From Acetobacter oryzoeni (GTDB taxonomy: Bacteria > Pseudomonadota > Alphaproteobacteria > Acetobacterales > Acetobacteraceae): 64,000 nt of DNA. Shown one piece after another: positions 45,902 through 53,695 of the stretch. The stretch spans positions 1 to 64,000 of the forward strand of contig NZ_CP042809.1 in the NCBI RefSeq assembly GCF_004014775.2, written 5' to 3'. The notes under the pieces are model-generated. The model was not told where the DNA came from. It ran no database searches and saw only the letters and a program-made list of their open reading frames with translations. Position 1 is the stretch's first letter. Every line of letters starts with the position of its first letter. The translations under genes were made by a program, and so were the position numbers.

Positions 45902-46498
45902 TTGTCTCGCAAAATTGGGTATGCTCGCGTGAGCACAGTCGGCCAGACGCTCGACGTACAGCTCCAATCTCTTCATAACTATGGATGCGCCAAAATTTTC
46001 CGCGAAAAGGCAAGTGGCGCGGATTCAGAACGCATCCAGCTTCAACGCCTACTTCGTAACCTCTCTGATGGAGAGACTGTCGTTGTGACGCGAATTGATC
46101 GGTTAGCACGCAGTACCTTTGATCTTTTTGCAATCATCAAAGAGATCACACAACGAGGTGCGCAGTTTTTTTCTATCGCAGAGCCGTGGGCAGATACGAC
46201 AACAAGCACCGGTCGGCTGATGCTGGCGGTTTTAGGCGGTCTGGCTGATGTGGAACGTGACCTGATTAAAACCCGCACTGCGGAAGGTCGAATACGCGCT
46301 GCCCGTTTAGGTGTAAAAATGGGGCGGCCTGCCAGGATCACAAAGCTACAGCAACAAGAAATCAAGGATTTGCGTCAAAGTGGCGCAACACTGAAAGCAC
46401 TTGCGTTGAGATACGGAATCAGCACCAGCACGATCTCAAGAATTGCAACAGGGACAGATAGTCACAGCAGCCGTAAACGCCCTAAAAAGGAAAATTGA
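45902..46498 (+). CDS. Serine recombinase (resolvase/invertase)
   Basis: 198 residues. The N-terminal catalytic domain has IGYARVSTVGQTLDVQLQSL (nucleophile Ser11) and VVTRIDRLARSTFDL. The E-helix and the C-terminal helix-turn-helix (GRPARITKLQQQEIKDLRQSGATLKALALRYGISTSTISRI) are complete. It could resolve plasmid dimers or invert DNA. TTG 45902 is the likely start, since no in-frame ATG exists close upstream. Confidence 0.88.
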   Translation: MSRKIGYARVSTVGQTLDVQLQSLHNYGCAKIFREKASGADSERIQLQRLLRNLSDGETVVVTRIDRLARSTFDLFAIIKEITQRGAQFFSIAEPWADTTTSTGRLMLAVLGGLADVERDLIKTRTAEGRIRAARLGVKMGRPARITKLQQQEIKDLRQSGATLKALALRYGISTSTISRIATGTDSHSSRKRPKKEN

Positions 46499-46527
46499 TA
46501 CTTAAGCTTTCTCATCTATGCCACTAC

Positions 46528-46818
46528 TCACGCTCTCACAATGTAACCCCGCTTGAGCTTCTGACGTAATAGACGGGCCAGCTGATTGGCCGCAGCCCCT
46601 GCATCAGGAAAAAGATCCAGCCTTATTTTTCCGGGAGTTCCTATTCTTCCCCATCGTCGAATGAGTGCTGCGCCACCGAATAGATCTGGTTGGATTGAAA
46701 GATCGTAATAGCGCCATGTGTTACGCGGCGGATAGACGCGCACCAGAGAAACGGCGTCCGGGAAAAGAGCAAGTTGCAGAAAAGCCCCATCCTGCACTGA
46801 GAAATCATTCCGCCGCAC
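46528..46818 (-). CDS. WGR-domain protein
   Basis: 96 residues, one WGR domain: NTWRYYDLSIQPDLFGGAALIRRWGRIGTPGKIRLDLFPDAGAAANQLARLLRQKLKRGY. WGR domains bind nucleic acid ends in PARPs and MolR-like bacterial proteins, and stand-alone copies are common on alphaproteobacterial plasmids. The start is GTG 46818. Confidence 0.85.
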   Translation of the reverse strand: MRRNDFSVQDGAFLQLALFPDAVSLVRVYPPRNTWRYYDLSIQPDLFGGAALIRRWGRIGTPGKIRLDLFPDAGAAANQLARLLRQKLKRGYIVRA

Positions 46819-46839
46819 TTCAAGGCAATCAGTAAACCC

Positions 46840-47118
46840 TCATTGACCTGTCATAGCATCCTTGACAGCTTTTGCTGGTGTATAGGCCAGTTTACGAGAT
46901 GCGGGGATCACCAGATCCGCACCAGTTTGTGGATTGCGTCCTTTGCGTTCAGCCATCTGACGGACGACAAATTTGCCAAATCCTGAGATAGTCGTTTCGT
47001 CACCTTTCGTAGCGGCTTCAGTAATTGCTGCAAATACTGTTTCCAAGGCTGCTTTGGCATCTTTTTTTGAAATATCCGTTACAGCAACAATACGTTCAAT
47101 CAAGTCCTGGTTATTCAT
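46840..47118 (-). CDS. HU-family nucleoid protein
   Basis: 92 residues, complete: MNNQDLIERIVAVTDISKKDAKAALETVF, then ISGFGKFVVRQMAERKGRNPQTGADLVIPASRKLAYTPAKAVKDAM. This is the HU pattern with the DNA-binding arm. A plasmid-borne HU can aid replication, resolvase action or silencing. It lies 21 bp upstream of the WGR gene on the same strand and may share its transcript. Confidence 0.92.
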   Translation of the reverse strand: MNNQDLIERIVAVTDISKKDAKAALETVFAAITEAATKGDETTISGFGKFVVRQMAERKGRNPQTGADLVIPASRKLAYTPAKAVKDAMTGQ

Positions 47119-47213
47119 TTAACGTTCCAACATGATCCAGTAGGGAATGGAAGGGTAATAGATTTTACACCACAACCACAAGGGTTTACCTTCCACTCCC
47201 TCAATGATGGAAC

Positions 47214-47924
47214 TTATGACCCGGCTGGTGATACAGCGGAAACCGGCTCAAAGTAAGGACCGGTGCCAAGTTTATCATCCAGCAACCGCATAACCGTGGA
47301 TAGACGGCACATATACTGGCGCATTTGATCCGACCGCTCACTATTTTGCCCGAGAGCGAACCAACTGATTTGCACGAGTTTCACCAGATGAATGAGTTCC
47401 AGAATATCCAGATCATAAGACCACGGACGTTTTGCTTCGCTTAACGCTCTTTCGACAGAGAATTTTCCGTTCATCCGGGTCACCAGGTGACGGGTTGATT
47501 GATAAATATCTCCCTCTTTCAGCTCCTCTAGAAGACGTAGATCAGCCTCGCTGATATTCGGTTTGAGCGCGTCGGCGATCGGTGCCCCTGCATTAGGCCG
47601 GTATACACCGGTGCGCCGGATTTGTGGCAAGACCTCGTCAGTTACCCATCGCCGAAACCTTTTAGCTACGGGCTTTCGGGAAGCAAACGTAAGGTGATAG
47701 AGCCCACTCTCGCTCACAGCCACAACTCTCTGCGGACCGCCAGCAGTCGAAATTTTAACCAGACGTTTTTCATTATCATCGAGTTTCTCCAACGCACTCC
47801 GATGGCGTTGAATCTCCAGCACGTCGCAGACTGCCCGGCCAAGTAGCCAGAGCTGATTATCACACTCGATCCATTCGAGTTCGTGCCCTTCGAAAGTCAT
47901 TGCTCCGCTTGATTTCAGGGTCAT
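47214..47924 (-). CDS. BRO-N domain (phage antirepressor-like) protein
   Basis: 236 residues. The BRO-N domain covers residues about 10-110 (ECDNQLWLLGRAVCDVLEIQRHRSALEKLDDNEKRLVKI, VVAVSESGLYHLTFASRKPVAKRFRRWVTDEVLPQIRRTGVY). The C-terminal half is helical and unrecognised. BRO proteins bind DNA and act as regulators in phages and plasmids. It carries the plasmid element upstream. Confidence 0.85.
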   Translation of the reverse strand: MTLKSSGAMTFEGHELEWIECDNQLWLLGRAVCDVLEIQRHRSALEKLDDNEKRLVKISTAGGPQRVVAVSESGLYHLTFASRKPVAKRFRRWVTDEVLPQIRRTGVYRPNAGAPIADALKPNISEADLRLLEELKEGDIYQSTRHLVTRMNGKFSVERALSEAKRPWSYDLDILELIHLVKLVQISWFALGQNSERSDQMRQYMCRLSTVMRLLDDKLGTGPYFEPVSAVSPAGS

Positions 47925-47969
47925 CTCTTACTCCTCTCAGAAATTCGTTACCCCGACAGCATGACGTTA

Positions 47970-47981
47970 CATCATGCGACG
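47970..47981 (-). promoter_or_regulatory. GTCGCATGATG element before BRO-N gene
   Basis: The minus strand reads ATTTCGTCGCATGATG, 46 bases before ATG 47924. No clear SD-masking stem was seen. Confidence 0.55.
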
Positions 47982-48029
47982 AAATACGGAATTCTCAGAC
48001 TGCCCCCCAAATCAAAGGGAGCCTACACT

Positions 48030-48110
48030 AATGCCCTATTTCTCCGCTTGCCCAATCCTGGCGGCGTAGCCGCCGCACTGAGGGTGCAATGGTGTATGAA
48101 GAGCCTGAAA
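48030..48110. other. Possible oriT region
   Basis: CCGCTTGCCCAATCCTG leads into the stem GGCGGC-GTA-GCCGCC (about 48059-48073). ATCCTG recalls the IncP nick core. The stretch lies before a traKLM/stbABC-like operon and next to phased repeats, a place where oriT is often found. The relaxase is MobF, whose nick sites differ, so this is tentative. Confidence 0.3.
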
Positions 48111-48113
48111 AGT

Positions 48114-48180
48114 GTGTGGTCAATGTGTGGTCAATGTGAGGGCAGATCAATGGTCAGTGCAAGGTCAATATTAGGTCTAA
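48114..48180 (+). repeat. Six GGTCAAT-like direct repeats phased at 11 bp
   Basis: GTGTGGTCAAT occurs twice in tandem (48114-48124, 48125-48135). Related cores follow at 48140, 48152, 48163 and 48174 (GGGCAGA, GGTCAGT, GGTCAAT, GGTCTAA). Starts at 48118, 48129, 48140, 48152, 48163 and 48174 keep one helical turn, so a protein could bind along one DNA face. Confidence 0.7.
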
Positions 48181-48210
48181 GTGTGGGCTTTCCCTTGTGA
48201 TGAGCTTTCT

Positions 48211-48252
48211 CGTCGCATCATCGCGGGCAATTCTCTCCAACAAAAAGGAGAG
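48211..48252 (+). promoter_or_regulatory. GTCGCATCATC element and SD-masking hairpin of TraK/StbA-like gene
   Basis: CGTCGCATCATC (48211-48222) is followed by the perfect 6-bp pair CTCTCC/GGAGAG (48233-48238, 48247-48252). The ribosome site is the 3' arm, before ATG 48257. Confidence 0.65.
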
Positions 48253-48256
48253 CATC

Positions 48257-48967
48257 ATGTCAAAAGGTATAGAGAAGCTACGAGCCCGGACGACAAAACA
48301 ACATGCATCCTGTCGGGCTGGTAAACTCTACCGATGGTTATTCGAGCACCACGAAACAATCCGACAAGCAAGAGATGACAACATTGGTTGGGAGGAAATA
48401 GCTGAGGCTGCCAGAGCTGACGGGATCACAATCGTATCGGATCGACCTGGACGAAAACTGATTCAATGGAAATGGAAACGTGTCTGTTTGGCGCTTGGCA
48501 AGCTTACTCCATCTAGGAGCGATAATGACGTAAGTGACCGAGATGCTGGGAGGCCTATTATGCCCAGCCGCTTGCCCGCCGACTGGACGCCAGAGTTTGT
48601 TGATATTCCACAACCTGCCCCGCCATCTGTTCAGCCAGTGCCTCAAAGCTCCTCTCTGACCCTTAAAACCGAGACGGTTCCTGCAGGCGCCCCCATGACG
48701 ATGGAGCAAAAAATAGACAAAGCTCGTTTTACGCTGGGCCAGGCCAAGTTCGACCTCACGTTGGCCAAGGAACAGATCAGGCGAAATGACAGTCAGGGCG
48801 CGCCGATGCTGATCAAGGAAGTAGAGGCAAAACTCCCTGAACTAAGAGAGATCATCAAGCAAAGGCGCACCATCTATGATCGTCTGCTCGCAGGCGAGGA
48901 TGTTCCTGAGGAAGAATTGGAATTCAAATCACCTCGCGAGAGAGAGGAAGATCAGTATTCGGACTGA
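48257..48967 (+). CDS. TraK/StbA-like DNA-binding protein (candidate)
   Basis: 236 residues from ATG 48257. The N-terminus (RAGKLYRWLFEHHETIRQARDDNIGWEEIAEAARADGITIV, then KLIQWKWKRVCLALG) looks like a helix-turn-helix domain. A Pro-rich linker and a helical C-terminus follow. The gene precedes a ParA-like ATPase and a small membrane protein, the order of IncP traKLM and R388 stbABC. Both first proteins bind repeats near oriT. It is the best candidate for the factor that reads the plasmid-wide element. Confidence 0.55.
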   Translation: MSKGIEKLRARTTKQHASCRAGKLYRWLFEHHETIRQARDDNIGWEEIAEAARADGITIVSDRPGRKLIQWKWKRVCLALGKLTPSRSDNDVSDRDAGRPIMPSRLPADWTPEFVDIPQPAPPSVQPVPQSSSLTLKTETVPAGAPMTMEQKIDKARFTLGQAKFDLTLAKEQIRRNDSQGAPMLIKEVEAKLPELREIIKQRRTIYDRLLAGEDVPEEELEFKSPREREEDQYSD

Positions 48968-49004
48968 AGAGGCTTTTTCATTTTTTTCTGGAGAAATCCT
49001 ATCT

Positions 49005-49078
49005 GGTCGCATGATGACACGGTGAAATCCTTCTGAACGGCACCCTCATGATTGCGCGGTGCCGCACCAGAAAAGGAT
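49005..49078 (+). promoter_or_regulatory. GTCGCATGATG element and long hairpin before TraL/StbB-like gene
   Basis: GGTCGCATGATG (49005-49016) is followed by ATCCTT (49027-49032), which pairs with AAGGAT (49073-49078, the ribosome site). Inside lies a perfect CGGCACC/GGTGCCG stem (49038-49044, 49058-49064). The start ATG is 49085. Confidence 0.65.
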
Positions 49079-49084
49079 GATTCA

Positions 49085-49933
49085 ATGACTGCAACCAGAA
49101 CGGATCCAGCGAAGACCCAACCTGCCAAGCCAGCCCGCACCAAACCCCCTGTGCTCCTGACAGCAGTCGGTCGGCAACGCACGGGCAAGACCGTTTTCCT
49201 CAATGCCCTGACTGAGACAGTCATGCGTCAAGGCGGTGATGTAGAAGTCTGGAATACAGACCTCCTGAACGTCTCCCACTCCATCGCGCACTTCCACCCC
49301 AATACAAGGAAGCCCGCTACGGGCAATCTCAAGGAGCAGAAATCCTGGCTGGAACAGCAGATCGAAGGCATGGTGAAACGCCAGAAAGACGTGATACTGG
49401 ATATCGGCGGCGGCTGGACTGCCTTCCACGAAATCATCAATAGCACCCCTCTTGTGCCGCAACTGGCCAAGCTGGGAATCAAGGTTGTCGTGGTATATAT
49501 GCTCGGCACGGAACTGGCCGATGCTGACTACCTGCAGGATCTCCAAGAGAAACGGCGCTTCCTGCCAGGCCACAGCATCATCGTGATGAACCGTGGCTTG
49601 CTGCCTCTTGGTTACTCAAACAACAGCCATTTCGACAAAATCCGTCAGACACCAGCAGTCATGAACGCCACGGTAGATGCGTCAGATGAAAATGGCGGAA
49701 TTTACTTCTTGCCGGAACTGGACGGTATGGACGAAATCACGGATCGTCGGATGTCTTACGCAGACTTCATTGATGACAAGAATGTCGAGGGCCATCCCCC
49801 CAGCGGTCTATTTGACCGGATGCGCGCAGAAGTCTGGTTTCACCGCTCTTTCCCCGAGTTTCTTGCACAGATTGACCCTAGCCTCCTTCCCGACATGCCC
49901 AAAGGTCTGCCTGTCCCGAAAGACTTTGAGTAG
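49085..49933 (+). CDS. ParA-like P-loop ATPase (TraL/StbB type)
   Basis: 282 residues from ATG 49085. The P-loop is GRQRTGKTVFLNAL near residue 30, without the signature lysine of true ParA (KGGxGKT), as in StbB/TraL/MobD proteins. DVEVWNTDLLN and DVILDIGGGWTAFHE are the following switch-like regions. Such proteins balance plasmid stability and transfer. It is followed 2 bp later by a small membrane-protein gene. Confidence 0.75.
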   Translation: MTATRTDPAKTQPAKPARTKPPVLLTAVGRQRTGKTVFLNALTETVMRQGGDVEVWNTDLLNVSHSIAHFHPNTRKPATGNLKEQKSWLEQQIEGMVKRQKDVILDIGGGWTAFHEIINSTPLVPQLAKLGIKVVVVYMLGTELADADYLQDLQEKRRFLPGHSIIVMNRGLLPLGYSNNSHFDKIRQTPAVMNATVDASDENGGIYFLPELDGMDEITDRRMSYADFIDDKNVEGHPPSGLFDRMRAEVWFHRSFPEFLAQIDPSLLPDMPKGLPVPKDFE

Positions 49934-49935
49934 CC

Positions 49936-50400
49936 ATGAGTCAGAAAAACGACAGACAGCCGGACAATCCACCCACTCCCGCGCAGGCGATTGAGGAGCT
50001 GAAGCATGCGCTTCAGCACTTCACTGTCAGGCCGGATACTGCGAACGGGCGTTTCTTTCTGGCGATACTGGCCGTGCTGGAAGCACAAAACCGCACCCTT
50101 GAAGCTATGCCCAGATGCCTCGATGAGGCCCTCGTCTTGGTTAAGGCAGAACGTCGCTCAATCGAGCTTACATTGCAGGACGGTGTGGATGCAGCGAAGG
50201 CGCTGAGCCAGATCAACGAACGGATGGTTGAGCAACGTATTCTGGATGTTGTCAGCAAGGTCTTCCAGTCGTTGAAACCTGAGATCGGTCGGCGGGCAAA
50301 ACTGATTGCCGACCGGTATCAATGGCGCTCCACAGGGATCATCATCTTCTGGGGGATGGTGCTTGTTCTCATCGGTTTCGTGCTGGGGCGTCTTCCATGA
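49936..50400 (+). CDS. TraM/StbC-like membrane-anchored protein
   Basis: 154 residues from ATG 49936. A helical cytoplasmic part is followed by a C-terminal membrane anchor (GIIIFWGMVLVLIGFVLGRL). Third gene of the set, as traM in IncP. Family identity is by position and layout only. Confidence 0.6.
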   Translation: MSQKNDRQPDNPPTPAQAIEELKHALQHFTVRPDTANGRFFLAILAVLEAQNRTLEAMPRCLDEALVLVKAERRSIELTLQDGVDAAKALSQINERMVEQRILDVVSKVFQSLKPEIGRRAKLIADRYQWRSTGIIIFWGMVLVLIGFVLGRLP

Positions 50401-50451
50401 AAGTGTGACCATAATGGACACACTTTCCCTGCCCGCTCTTTTTTTAAACTC

Positions 50452-50463
50452 GTCGCATCATGA
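50452..50463 (+). promoter_or_regulatory. GTCGCATCATG element before second transglycosylase gene
   Basis: T7 and AAACT precede CGTCGCATCATG, identical to the copy at 23969-23993 over about 24 bases. A short GCATC/GATGC stem surrounds the ribosome site AAAGGAG before ATG 50503. Confidence 0.65.
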
Positions 50464-50502
50464 TGAGGAAAAATCACCGCATCGCAGCCAAAGGAGATGC
50501 TC

Positions 50503-51309
50503 ATGAAAAAGAGACGAACCGCGTGGAAGGTCTGGCCTGTGCTTGGCTCTTCCTTCTTGGTTTATCCTGCATTGGCGCAAACCGTCAATGTCCCGGCAGG
50601 TCTGCCGCCAACGGTCAATGCAACCTATCAGGAAGTTGGGATGGGCGGCTGGACACCACCGACCTCCACCACAACACAGCAGATTAGTGGAAGTGGCTCC
50701 GTAGTCTCTACAACCACAACAAACGGCAGCAGTACGGATGCTCTGCAATCGATGTATTCCCAGTCATGGGGATATGCCGCGGCCCAAAATGCCAGCGCCC
50801 TTGGGGTAACTCCAGATGCTCTGGCGGCAACGTGCGTTGTAGAGTCAGGATGTCGCAACGTTTATACAGCCAACGGCAATTCATCCATAACAGGTGCATT
50901 CCAAATGTCGAACGGCACCTACAATGAAGCTCTGCAAAAGGCGTTGGCCTCTAACCCTAGCCTTGCATCCAGTATCACCAACACGGGCGTTTCTGGCCAG
51001 CAAGATCCGGCCACACAGGCGGTTGCTGCGGCACAGTATCTCAAGGATGCCGCAACCACTCTGCAGAATTCTGGCGTCAGCAACCCGACGGCTCTTGATG
51101 CCAGAGGCTATTATAACTTTGGTCCGCACGCAGGAGTTCAGCTTGCACAGGCCGACGAGAACGCTTCTATGGCTTCCGTATTATCTAATATGTCGCCTGA
51201 CCAACTTTCTAAAAACGGCATTTCACCGGGGGAGACAGTCGGACAATGGAAATCTAATGTTGCTTCCAAAATGGGAACAGCAGCACACTCTCCAATCCTA
51301 GCTAGTTAA
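50503..51309 (+). CDS. Lytic transglycosylase-like exported protein
   Basis: 268 residues from ATG 50503, with a signal peptide ending PALAQ. After a Thr/Ser-rich linker comes an SLT-like domain: LGVTPDALAATCVVESGCRNVYTANGNSSITGAFQMSNGTYNEALQ (Glu in VESGC as likely catalytic acid), then ARGYYNFGPHAGVQLAQA. It is the second peptidoglycan hydrolase of the window. The two cysteines around the active site could form a disulfide. Confidence 0.78.
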   Translation: MKKRRTAWKVWPVLGSSFLVYPALAQTVNVPAGLPPTVNATYQEVGMGGWTPPTSTTTQQISGSGSVVSTTTTNGSSTDALQSMYSQSWGYAAAQNASALGVTPDALAATCVVESGCRNVYTANGNSSITGAFQMSNGTYNEALQKALASNPSLASSITNTGVSGQQDPATQAVAAAQYLKDAATTLQNSGVSNPTALDARGYYNFGPHAGVQLAQADENASMASVLSNMSPDQLSKNGISPGETVGQWKSNVASKMGTAAHSPILAS

Positions 51310-51320
51310 TTGAGGATATT

Positions 51321-51713
51321 ATGAAATTACGAAATCTACTGGCCTTGTCCTTAGCACTTGCACCTATCCCGGCTCTGGCCGCCGGCTTAACACCAGTAAA
51401 ACCATTAGCTGGGTACACATGCATGATGCTGAATGAAACTGCAGCACAGTCAATGGACTTCCAACATCCGGTTTCTTTCAAATTGAATCCCTCTGACAAT
51501 GAGCCCGATGTTGCGCCCGTTGGAAATCAGGTGGCTGTGAAAACTGGCAGCCGTATTGTGAATGGCTATGTCGAAACCGTTGATTTTGCCTTCCGGCCGC
51601 GATGGGTCGCACAGAAATACCTTGTGCCTTATCACGCTAAGGCAGATCCTTCGGCAACATGTGCTCCGGCCATCATGTCAAATGGACATCTCGGGTTCAA
51701 ATATGCTCACTAA
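51321..51713 (+). CDS. Small exported protein
   Basis: 130 residues with a signal peptide (LLALSLALAPIPALA). Two cysteines in the mature part (YTCMMLN, SATCAPA) and a beta-rich pattern (GNQVAVKTGSRIVNGYVETVDFAFRPRWVAQKYLVPY). Not recognised. It is co-transcribed with the transglycosylase and followed by a terminator. Confidence 0.65.
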   Translation: MKLRNLLALSLALAPIPALAAGLTPVKPLAGYTCMMLNETAAQSMDFQHPVSFKLNPSDNEPDVAPVGNQVAVKTGSRIVNGYVETVDFAFRPRWVAQKYLVPYHAKADPSATCAPAIMSNGHLGFKYAH

Positions 51714-51774
51714 GTCGAGGATAATCGCTAGTGACAAGCTTGCTTAGATAAAATCCACGATCACGTAAAAACAG

Positions 51775-51801
51775 AAAAGCCGCCATAAGGCGGCTTTTTT
51801 T
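51775..51801 (+). terminator. Rho-independent terminator
   Basis: AAAAGCCGCC-ATAA-GGCGGCTTTTTTT, stem of about 9 bp with T-tract, between converging genes. Confidence 0.9.
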
Positions 51802-51806
51802 ATGGT

Positions 51807-52097
51807 TCAGCTGGCTGCGCTCAAACTGCACTCCTGAAAGGCCGGATCATGCAGTCGTTTACGAGGAGATGGTCGCGCTAGAAATGCTGCTTCCAGATCG
51901 AGCAACCATGCCGAGAGATCAGGAGGCAATGACGATGTCCCGGCAATGGCGCGTCGAAACTGTGTGCGATGCATATCGCATCTCTCGGCCGCGAGACGTT
52001 CCGTCCAGCCCAGCACCATGAGACACTGGAACAGTCGGCGACCGGAGAGCCGTAGAGCCGGGCGTTCGGAAGAAGAGGGGATTTCTGTCGTTTTCAT
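51807..52097 (-). CDS. Small HTH-like plasmid protein
   Basis: 96 residues from ATG 52097. The middle (RLFQCLMVLGWTERLAAERCDMHRTQFRRAIAGTSSLPPDLSAWLLDLE) looks like a small helix-turn-helix fold. No clear ribosome site. The plasmid element lies only 19 bases upstream, so the true start may differ. Function unknown. Confidence 0.55.
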   Translation of the reverse strand: MKTTEIPSSSERPALRLSGRRLFQCLMVLGWTERLAAERCDMHRTQFRRAIAGTSSLPPDLSAWLLDLEAAFLARPSPRKRLHDPAFQECSLSAAS

Positions 52098-52115
52098 AGT
52101 GTGATGTTGACGGGC

Positions 52116-52127
52116 CATGATGCGACC
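52116..52127 (-). promoter_or_regulatory. GTCGCATCATG element before 52097 gene
   Basis: GGTCGCATCATG on the minus strand. It lacks the T-rich lead and has the shortest spacing to a start codon. Confidence 0.5.
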
Positions 52128-52146
52128 GGCCAACCTTCACTGTGTT

Positions 52147-52347
52147 TTATCCCTGAATCAGGAAGGCCCGGAGCAACCGCTTCCAGAATGGCACCCCTTC
52201 TGCCCTCCATGTCCGCTGGAGTTGCCTGTCTGCCGCAAGGCTATCCCATAGCAAAGGCGAGACGGACAGCCTCTCTCGTCGGGTTGCCCCCTCTCTGCGT
52301 TGCCGTTTCCGCTCCTTGCGGATCATGATCGCACGGGCAAGATTCAT
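52147..52347 (-). CDS. Small basic protein
   Basis: 66 residues from ATG 52347, which overlaps the previous stop (ATGA). It is rich in Arg and Lys (IRKERKRQRREGATRRERLS). Not recognised; may bind nucleic acid. Confidence 0.5.
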   Translation of the reverse strand: MNLARAIMIRKERKRQRREGATRRERLSVSPLLWDSLAADRQLQRTWRAEGVPFWKRLLRAFLIQG

Positions 52348-52877
52348 GATACACCTCTCTCGCAAGCTGTACTGCCGCCGTAGAGCTTTTCCACGACGCC
52401 GATAACTTCTGACCCAGGCACTGTGACGGTCCAGTACGTTCCATTCCTGCCGACCTTACTCACGTTGCACTCATCAATCATCCAATGATTTTCCATGGCT
52501 GTCGCGGGTGTCACGAAGATGGCGCGTCCGGCAGACAATTCTGTCTCCGGATGCCCTGACAGCCACAGCACGTCTGAACTGTCTTCGTGCTTCGGATCGT
52601 GAGGCTCAATCCCGGAAACCCTGGCGCCCAGTAAAGCCACTATTTTCAAGGATACGTGATAGCACCCTTCCAAGGACTTCGCATAACCCTCTGGTTTTTG
52701 CTCGACCGTGATGGTCAGGGGCAAAGAGGGATCGAAATTTTTTTCTCTCCGGACTGCGTTCATGAGACTGCCGAATTGTGCTTCAGCCTCATCATCCGCC
52801 ACAGTCATGGAGACAATCGTCTCTGGCTGATAAACCTCTCTCGGCACCTGACGCTCCTGTGTCTGTAAAACCGTCAT
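52344..52877 (-). CDS. Hypothetical protein
   Basis: 177 residues, soluble, with LPLTITVEQKPEGYAKSLEGCYHVSLKIVALLGARVSGIE and a C-terminal beta-rich part (GTYWTVTVPGSEVIGVVEKLYG). Not recognised. It is coupled to the small basic protein downstream. Confidence 0.55.
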   Translation of the reverse strand: MTVLQTQERQVPREVYQPETIVSMTVADDEAEAQFGSLMNAVRREKNFDPSLPLTITVEQKPEGYAKSLEGCYHVSLKIVALLGARVSGIEPHDPKHEDSSDVLWLSGHPETELSAGRAIFVTPATAMENHWMIDECNVSKVGRNGTYWTVTVPGSEVIGVVEKLYGGSTACERGVS

Positions 52878-52945
52878 CTTTTCAGACAGTCTGGTGAAAT
52901 CTTCTTGTTATGCTGACCTTGGGTTTCTTCTGGGGCAAAAGACAG

Positions 52946-53356
52946 TCACGTCCCATCCTCCAGCCAGTTTTCAACCTTCAAGCCTCGGATGCGCATAAAC
53001 TCACGTGTGTTGTTCGTCACCAGGGTCGCCTTGAGGGTGTAGGCGTGAGCCGCGATGAGCAGATCATTCATGCCGATCGTCTGCCCTGCGGCTTCGAGTT
53101 CGGCGCGGATGCCACCGTATTCACAGTCGGCAGGAATATCGAGAGGCAGCACGGGGACAAACGCCAGCACGCTTTCAACCCGGTTTAACAGCTTTGCAGA
53201 GCCTTTTTTAGCACATCCATATCGTAACTCAGCGGCCACAATAATGCTGGTACAAAGGTCGCCGGGATCGATACGTTCGATGCGACGCGCGCACGGGCCG
53301 GAAGGATTTCGGACAAGATCACTGATGATATTGGTATCAAGGAGATAGGCGCTCAC
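52946..53356 (-). CDS. vapC: VapC-type PIN ribonuclease toxin
   Basis: 136 residues from GTG 53356. PIN-domain acids are seen at LLDTNIISDL, AAELRYG, GMNDLLIAAHA and TNNTREF. The toxin cuts RNA and is held by VapB. The start overlaps the vapB stop (GTGA). Confidence 0.9.
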   Translation of the reverse strand: MSAYLLDTNIISDLVRNPSGPCARRIERIDPGDLCTSIIVAAELRYGCAKKGSAKLLNRVESVLAFVPVLPLDIPADCEYGGIRAELEAAGQTIGMNDLLIAAHAYTLKATLVTNNTREFMRIRGLKVENWLEDGT

Positions 53357-53625
53357 AGAATATCTTCCGGTCTGGCGGCTACGTCCTGAATATCGGGAAA
53401 ATCGTCTTCTGGGGCCAGCTGCGGTTCTTCGCGCCATGCCATGAGAAGCTCCTTCAGAGTGGAAGGGGTTTTCACAGGCTCCAGAACGAGCTTGTCACCG
53501 TCACGGCGGATCAGCACCCGGTCTCCTGGCATTTGAAATTCAACCGGAATCCGCACTGCCTGACTGCGGTTGTTCCAGAACAGTTTTACTTCGCGTGGTC
53601 GGGGAGTCACTTTAGGAACTGGCAT
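53353..53625 (-). CDS. vapB: VapB-type antitoxin
   Basis: 90 residues. The N-terminal AbrB-type DNA-binding part is VKLFWNNRSQAVRIPVEFQMPGDRVLIRRDGDKLVLEPV, followed by a tail that should bind VapC. The pair probably stabilises the plasmid. Confidence 0.88.
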   Translation of the reverse strand: MPVPKVTPRPREVKLFWNNRSQAVRIPVEFQMPGDRVLIRRDGDKLVLEPVKTPSTLKELLMAWREEPQLAPEDDFPDIQDVAARPEDIL

Positions 53626-53695
53626 AAGAACCTCCTGTGCGTATATCCCTTATTGTATATGCCAGACACTCAGCCTTCAAGCCTTTTGGTTGCCT

